Shown one piece after another: positions 13,229 to 14,710 of a DNA stretch of 14,710 nt. Under the pieces are notes generated by a model. The model saw only the letters and a program-made list of their open reading frames with translations, had not been told where the DNA came from and did not search any database. Both the position numbers and the translations under genes were made by a program. Source of the DNA: Solirubrobacter ginsenosidimutans (GTDB lineage Bacteria > Actinomycetota > Thermoleophilia > Solirubrobacterales > Solirubrobacteraceae); NCBI RefSeq assembly GCF_027587205.1, contig NZ_JAPDOD010000096.1:1-14710 (forward strand), in the 5' to 3' direction. Positions within the stretch are counted from its first letter, which is position 1, and each line of letters begins with the position of its first letter.

Positions 13229-13765
13229 ATGGCCATCGGACCTGTGCAACTCATCGTGCTCGGCTTCGACCAACCCGAGTTTCACGGCGAGATCATCGCC
13301 GAACTGGAGCGCCTGCGCGAGAGCGACACCGTGCGCGTCATCGATGCGCTTGCCGTGCACAAGGATGCCGACGGCGAGATCGAGGTGGCGCACCTCAGCA
13401 ACCTCTCCAAGGATCAGGCGATCGAGCTCGGCAGCGTCGTCGGCGCGCTGGTCGGCCTCGGCATCGAAGGAGAGGAAGGGTTCCTCGCCGGCGCCGAAGC
13501 GGGTGCCGAAGCGGCGGCCGACGGGGTGAGCGTGTTCTCCGACGAGGATGCGTGGGATGTCCTCGAGGAGATCCCGAACGACTCGGCGGCGGCGCTGATC
13601 CTGCTCGAGCATCAGTGGGCGGTGCCGCTGCGTGACGCGGTCGCCCGCGCAGGGGGATCTCGCCTCGGCGACGCGTTCATCAGCCCGCTCGACCTGGTGG
13701 AGATCGGACTGGTCTCCCGCGAGGAAGCCGACGAGCTTCACGCGCTGGAGACAGCGACGCCGTAA
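13229..13765 (+). CDS. DUF6325/DUF1269-like protein
   Basis: The 178-residue protein opens with MAIGPVQLIVLGFDQPEFHGEI and continues VRVIDALAVHKDADGEIEV, a pattern I associate with the DUF6325/DUF1269 families: a ferredoxin-like alpha-beta fold, often with a central small-residue segment. Here that segment is GSVVGALVGLGIEGEEGFLAG and an acidic/Ala stretch (about 68-100). A second alpha-beta repeat follows: SAAALILLEHQWAVPLRDAVA, then GDAFISPLDLVEIGLVSREEAD. The function is unknown. The ATG at 13229 is chosen for its ideal SD (GGAGGAG, about 5-7 nt away); the in-frame upstream ATG at 13187 has none. It is followed by an Arg-rich mini-ORF and a broken paralogue, so the family had at least two copies here. 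Confidence 0.8.
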   Translation: MAIGPVQLIVLGFDQPEFHGEIIAELERLRESDTVRVIDALAVHKDADGEIEVAHLSNLSKDQAIELGSVVGALVGLGIEGEEGFLAGAEAGAEAAADGVSVFSDEDAWDVLEEIPNDSAAALILLEHQWAVPLRDAVARAGGSRLGDAFISPLDLVEIGLVSREEADELHALETATP

Positions 13766-13806
13766 GCCCCCCGCACACCCGCCAAGCCACGACACACGGA
13801 GATCGC

Positions 13807-13866
13807 ATGTTCGCATCACGCAGAGTCGCGCGACGCACGTCTCGCCGCGTCGCTCGCCGCCGCTAG
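13807..13866 (+). CDS. 19-residue Arg-rich mini-ORF
   Basis: An ATG at 13807 preceded by GGAG at 5 nt opens a 19-codon frame ending TAG. The peptide is MFASRRVARRTSRRVARRR, with ten arginines in 19 residues. I recall that DUF6325-like genes are often followed by SHOCT-domain proteins with a similar Arg-rich start, so this may be the surviving N-terminus of such a gene, or a real micropeptide. Which it is cannot be told here. A 15-bp hairpin begins 9 nt after its stop. Confidence 0.4.
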   Translation: MFASRRVARRTSRRVARRR

Positions 13867-13874
13867 TCACCACC

Positions 13875-13908
13875 ACGATCGTCGCCGGGATCGCCCGGCG
13901 ACGATCGT
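13875..13908. terminator. Perfect 15-bp hairpin
   Basis: ACGATCGTCGCCGGG and CCCGGCGACGATCGT are exact inverted repeats with a 4-nt ATCG loop. It lies just after the Arg-rich mini-ORF stop and before the paralogue remnant. It may terminate the DUF6325-like transcript; no T-tract is present. Confidence 0.55.
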
Positions 13909-13920
13909 CGACTCGGGAGG

Positions 13921-14162
13921 ATGCGCAGCGCCGCCGGCGGACTGATCATCGCGGTAACGCTTGGCGTGTCACGACGCGAGATCGAGGGCGTGGGCGACGA
14001 GCTGGAGCCGGGCCAGGCCGCGGGCATGATCCTCGTCGAGCACGTGTGGGCGCGCGACCTCGCGGAAGCCATCGAGTCGACTGGCGGCGGGTCCTCGCGC
14101 AGGGCCTGCTCGGGCCCGAAGATCTGCAGGCGATCGTCACCGAGCTCGCGCGGGCCAGCTAG
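13921..14162 (+). pseudogene. Broken DUF6325/DUF1269-like paralogue
   Basis: One frame reads AAGGLIIAVTLGVSRREI, then DELEPGQAAGMILVEHVWA and RDLAEAIESTGG; this matches the second half of DUF6325/DUF1269-type proteins, and LILLEHQWAVPLRDAV in the intact neighbour. At about 14085-14095, in a GGCGGCGGG run, the sensible frame shifts by one and continues RVLAQGLLGPEDLQAIVTEL to a TAG at 14162. The N-terminal ~80 residues of the family are missing upstream, where only an Arg-rich mini-ORF and a hairpin are found. ATG 13921 directly abuts GGGAGG and is not a credible start. It is therefore a truncated, frameshifted relic, unless the shift is a sequencing error. Confidence 0.65.
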
Positions 14163-14165
14163 CCC

Positions 14166-14204
14166 CTCGCGTGCTTCGTCCCGTCGGGACGATGCCGACG
14201 CGAG
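14166..14204. terminator. Nested inverted repeats (extended hairpin)
   Basis: An outer pair, CTCGCGT (14166-14172) and ACGCGAG (14198-14204), encloses an inner pair, TCGTCCC (14176-14182) and GGGACGA (14186-14192), around a 3-nt loop. GC on the left can also pair with GC on the right between them. It lies 4 nt after the relic's stop and 47 nt before the next start, as expected of a terminator. Confidence 0.5.
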
Positions 14205-14250
14205 ACCGATCGATCATCGTCGCGGCAGCTGAACGACCACGAGGTGTCGG

Positions 14251-14679
14251 ATGCTCATCGCACTGCTCGCCGTCCTTGGCGTCGACCTCATCGTCGTCGT
14301 CGCACTGCTCGCGCTCGTGCTGTCACGCAAGCGCTGGGTGAAGCGTCGGCCAGGCGCCTTCCACGGGGCGATCCGGGTCACCGGCGGAGCGATCGACGGG
14401 CTCGGGCCGAAGTGGCATCGCGGGTACGGGCACTGGGTCCGGGACGTCTTCGTCTGGACGAAGGCGCCCATGCTGTTCCGCAACGCGCTGATCCCGATCG
14501 ACGGCGCCGACGAACCGCAGGCGGCCCGCCCCGGCGAGGTCAAGCGGCTCGGCGATCACCCGGTCGTCGTCCGCGTCAGGACCGGCGGCGCAACGGCCGA
14601 GATCGCAGTTCGGGGCGACGACAGCGAGCTCGCTCGTGGACCGCGCAACACACCTGAAGCAGTCGTCGCGTCGACGTAG
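14251..14679 (+). CDS. DUF2550-like single-pass membrane protein
   Basis: The 142-residue protein has an N-terminal membrane helix (LIALLAVLGVDLIVVVALLALVL, about 2-24) followed by a basic stop-transfer SRKRWVKRR. The cytosolic part reads PGAFHGAIRVTGG, GLGPKWHRGYGHWVRDVFVW, PMLFRNALIPIDG, HPVVVRVRTGGATAEIAVRGD. This matches my recollection of DUF2550, actinobacterial proteins in which an N-terminal helix precedes a small beta-rich domain. Function unknown. The ATG at 14251 has GAGGTG 5 nt upstream. An overlapping frame from 14244 is a shadow. The next gene begins 25 nt after the stop on the same strand. Confidence 0.72.
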   Translation: MLIALLAVLGVDLIVVVALLALVLSRKRWVKRRPGAFHGAIRVTGGAIDGLGPKWHRGYGHWVRDVFVWTKAPMLFRNALIPIDGADEPQAARPGEVKRLGDHPVVVRVRTGGATAEIAVRGDDSELARGPRNTPEAVVAST

Positions 14680-14704
14680 ACACGCACATCAGAACGGAGG
14701 GCCA

Positions 14705-14710
14705 ATGGCC
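14705..14710 (+). CDS. 5' end of next gene, cut by window edge
   Basis: A strong CGGAGG (14695-14700) lies 4 nt before ATG GCC, the last six bases of the window. The product is unknown. The spacing to the DUF2550-like gene suggests one operon. Confidence 0.5.

Noticed and set aside
13124..13876. Minus-strand open frame of 250 codons opposite the DUF6325-like gene
   Set aside because: The plus-strand gene has an ideal SD and family-like sequence; the antisense frame has neither.
13875..14204. Possible small mobile element bounded by the two hairpins
   Set aside because: The two hairpins are unrelated in sequence, no target duplication or transposase is visible, and simple terminators explain them.

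Overview
The window is high-GC DNA with dense, compact genes, many GTG or TTG starts, frequent 4-bp ATGA/GTGA overlaps between neighbours, and stress and regulatory families typical of soil Actinomycetota. The mix (SigB/SigF-type sigma factor, STAS anti-anti-sigma protein, WS/DGAT acyltransferase, DUF6325-like and DUF2550-like proteins, an abundant ~60-residue actinobacterial protein) best fits the Thermoleophilia/Solirubrobacterales. This is inference from gene content; there is no rRNA or other marker to confirm it. I see no tRNA, rRNA, insertion sequence or CRISPR array.

Layout. 1-16 (-): first codons of a gene leaving the window. 201-1019 (-): SigB/SigF-type sigma factor, preceded by a 23-codon leader ORF whose stop overlaps the sigma start. 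1320-2198 (+): NAD(P)-dependent epimerase/dehydratase with a perfect 17-bp palindrome just upstream. 3352-2246 (-): a three-gene run of an unrecognised helical protein, an SRPBCC protein and a 39-codon mini-gene. 3579-3809 (+): CDGSH iron-sulfur protein, convergent with a pair on the minus strand: an iron-containing redox enzyme (4090-5076) and the remnant of a carboxylate-amine (glutamate-cysteine) ligase (3802-4093) that has lost its middle. 5216-9138 (-): two membrane cyclic-di-GMP proteins (PAS-GGDEF-EAL and GGDEF) with overlapping ends. 9365-10003 (+): secreted protein with a strong hairpin after it. 10159-10794 (+): two small proteins. 12877-10890 (-): STAS protein translationally coupled to a wax ester synthase/diacylglycerol acyltransferase. 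13229-14710 (+): intact DUF6325-like protein, a 19-residue Arg-rich ORF, a long hairpin, a broken DUF6325-like paralogue, another hairpin, a DUF2550-like membrane protein and the start of one more gene.

How the parts connect. The window is rich in stress and signalling functions: alternative sigma factor, anti-anti-sigma protein, c-di-GMP turnover, storage-lipid synthesis and iron-redox proteins. The most notable unexplained signal is a ~20-bp element (sense strand GCAGCGNNNCCTGACTTCC) found, in the same orientation and 26-38 nt before a translation start, upstream of the sigma leader, the unrecognised gene at 2831-3352 and the STAS-WS/DGAT operon. This suggests a shared regulator or promoter class. 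A second recurrent signal, GGGTAGG followed 8-9 nt later by ATG, precedes three other genes and resembles the -10 element of SigB/SigF-type promoters. Two gene remnants (the ligase and the DUF6325-like paralogue) show ongoing decay.
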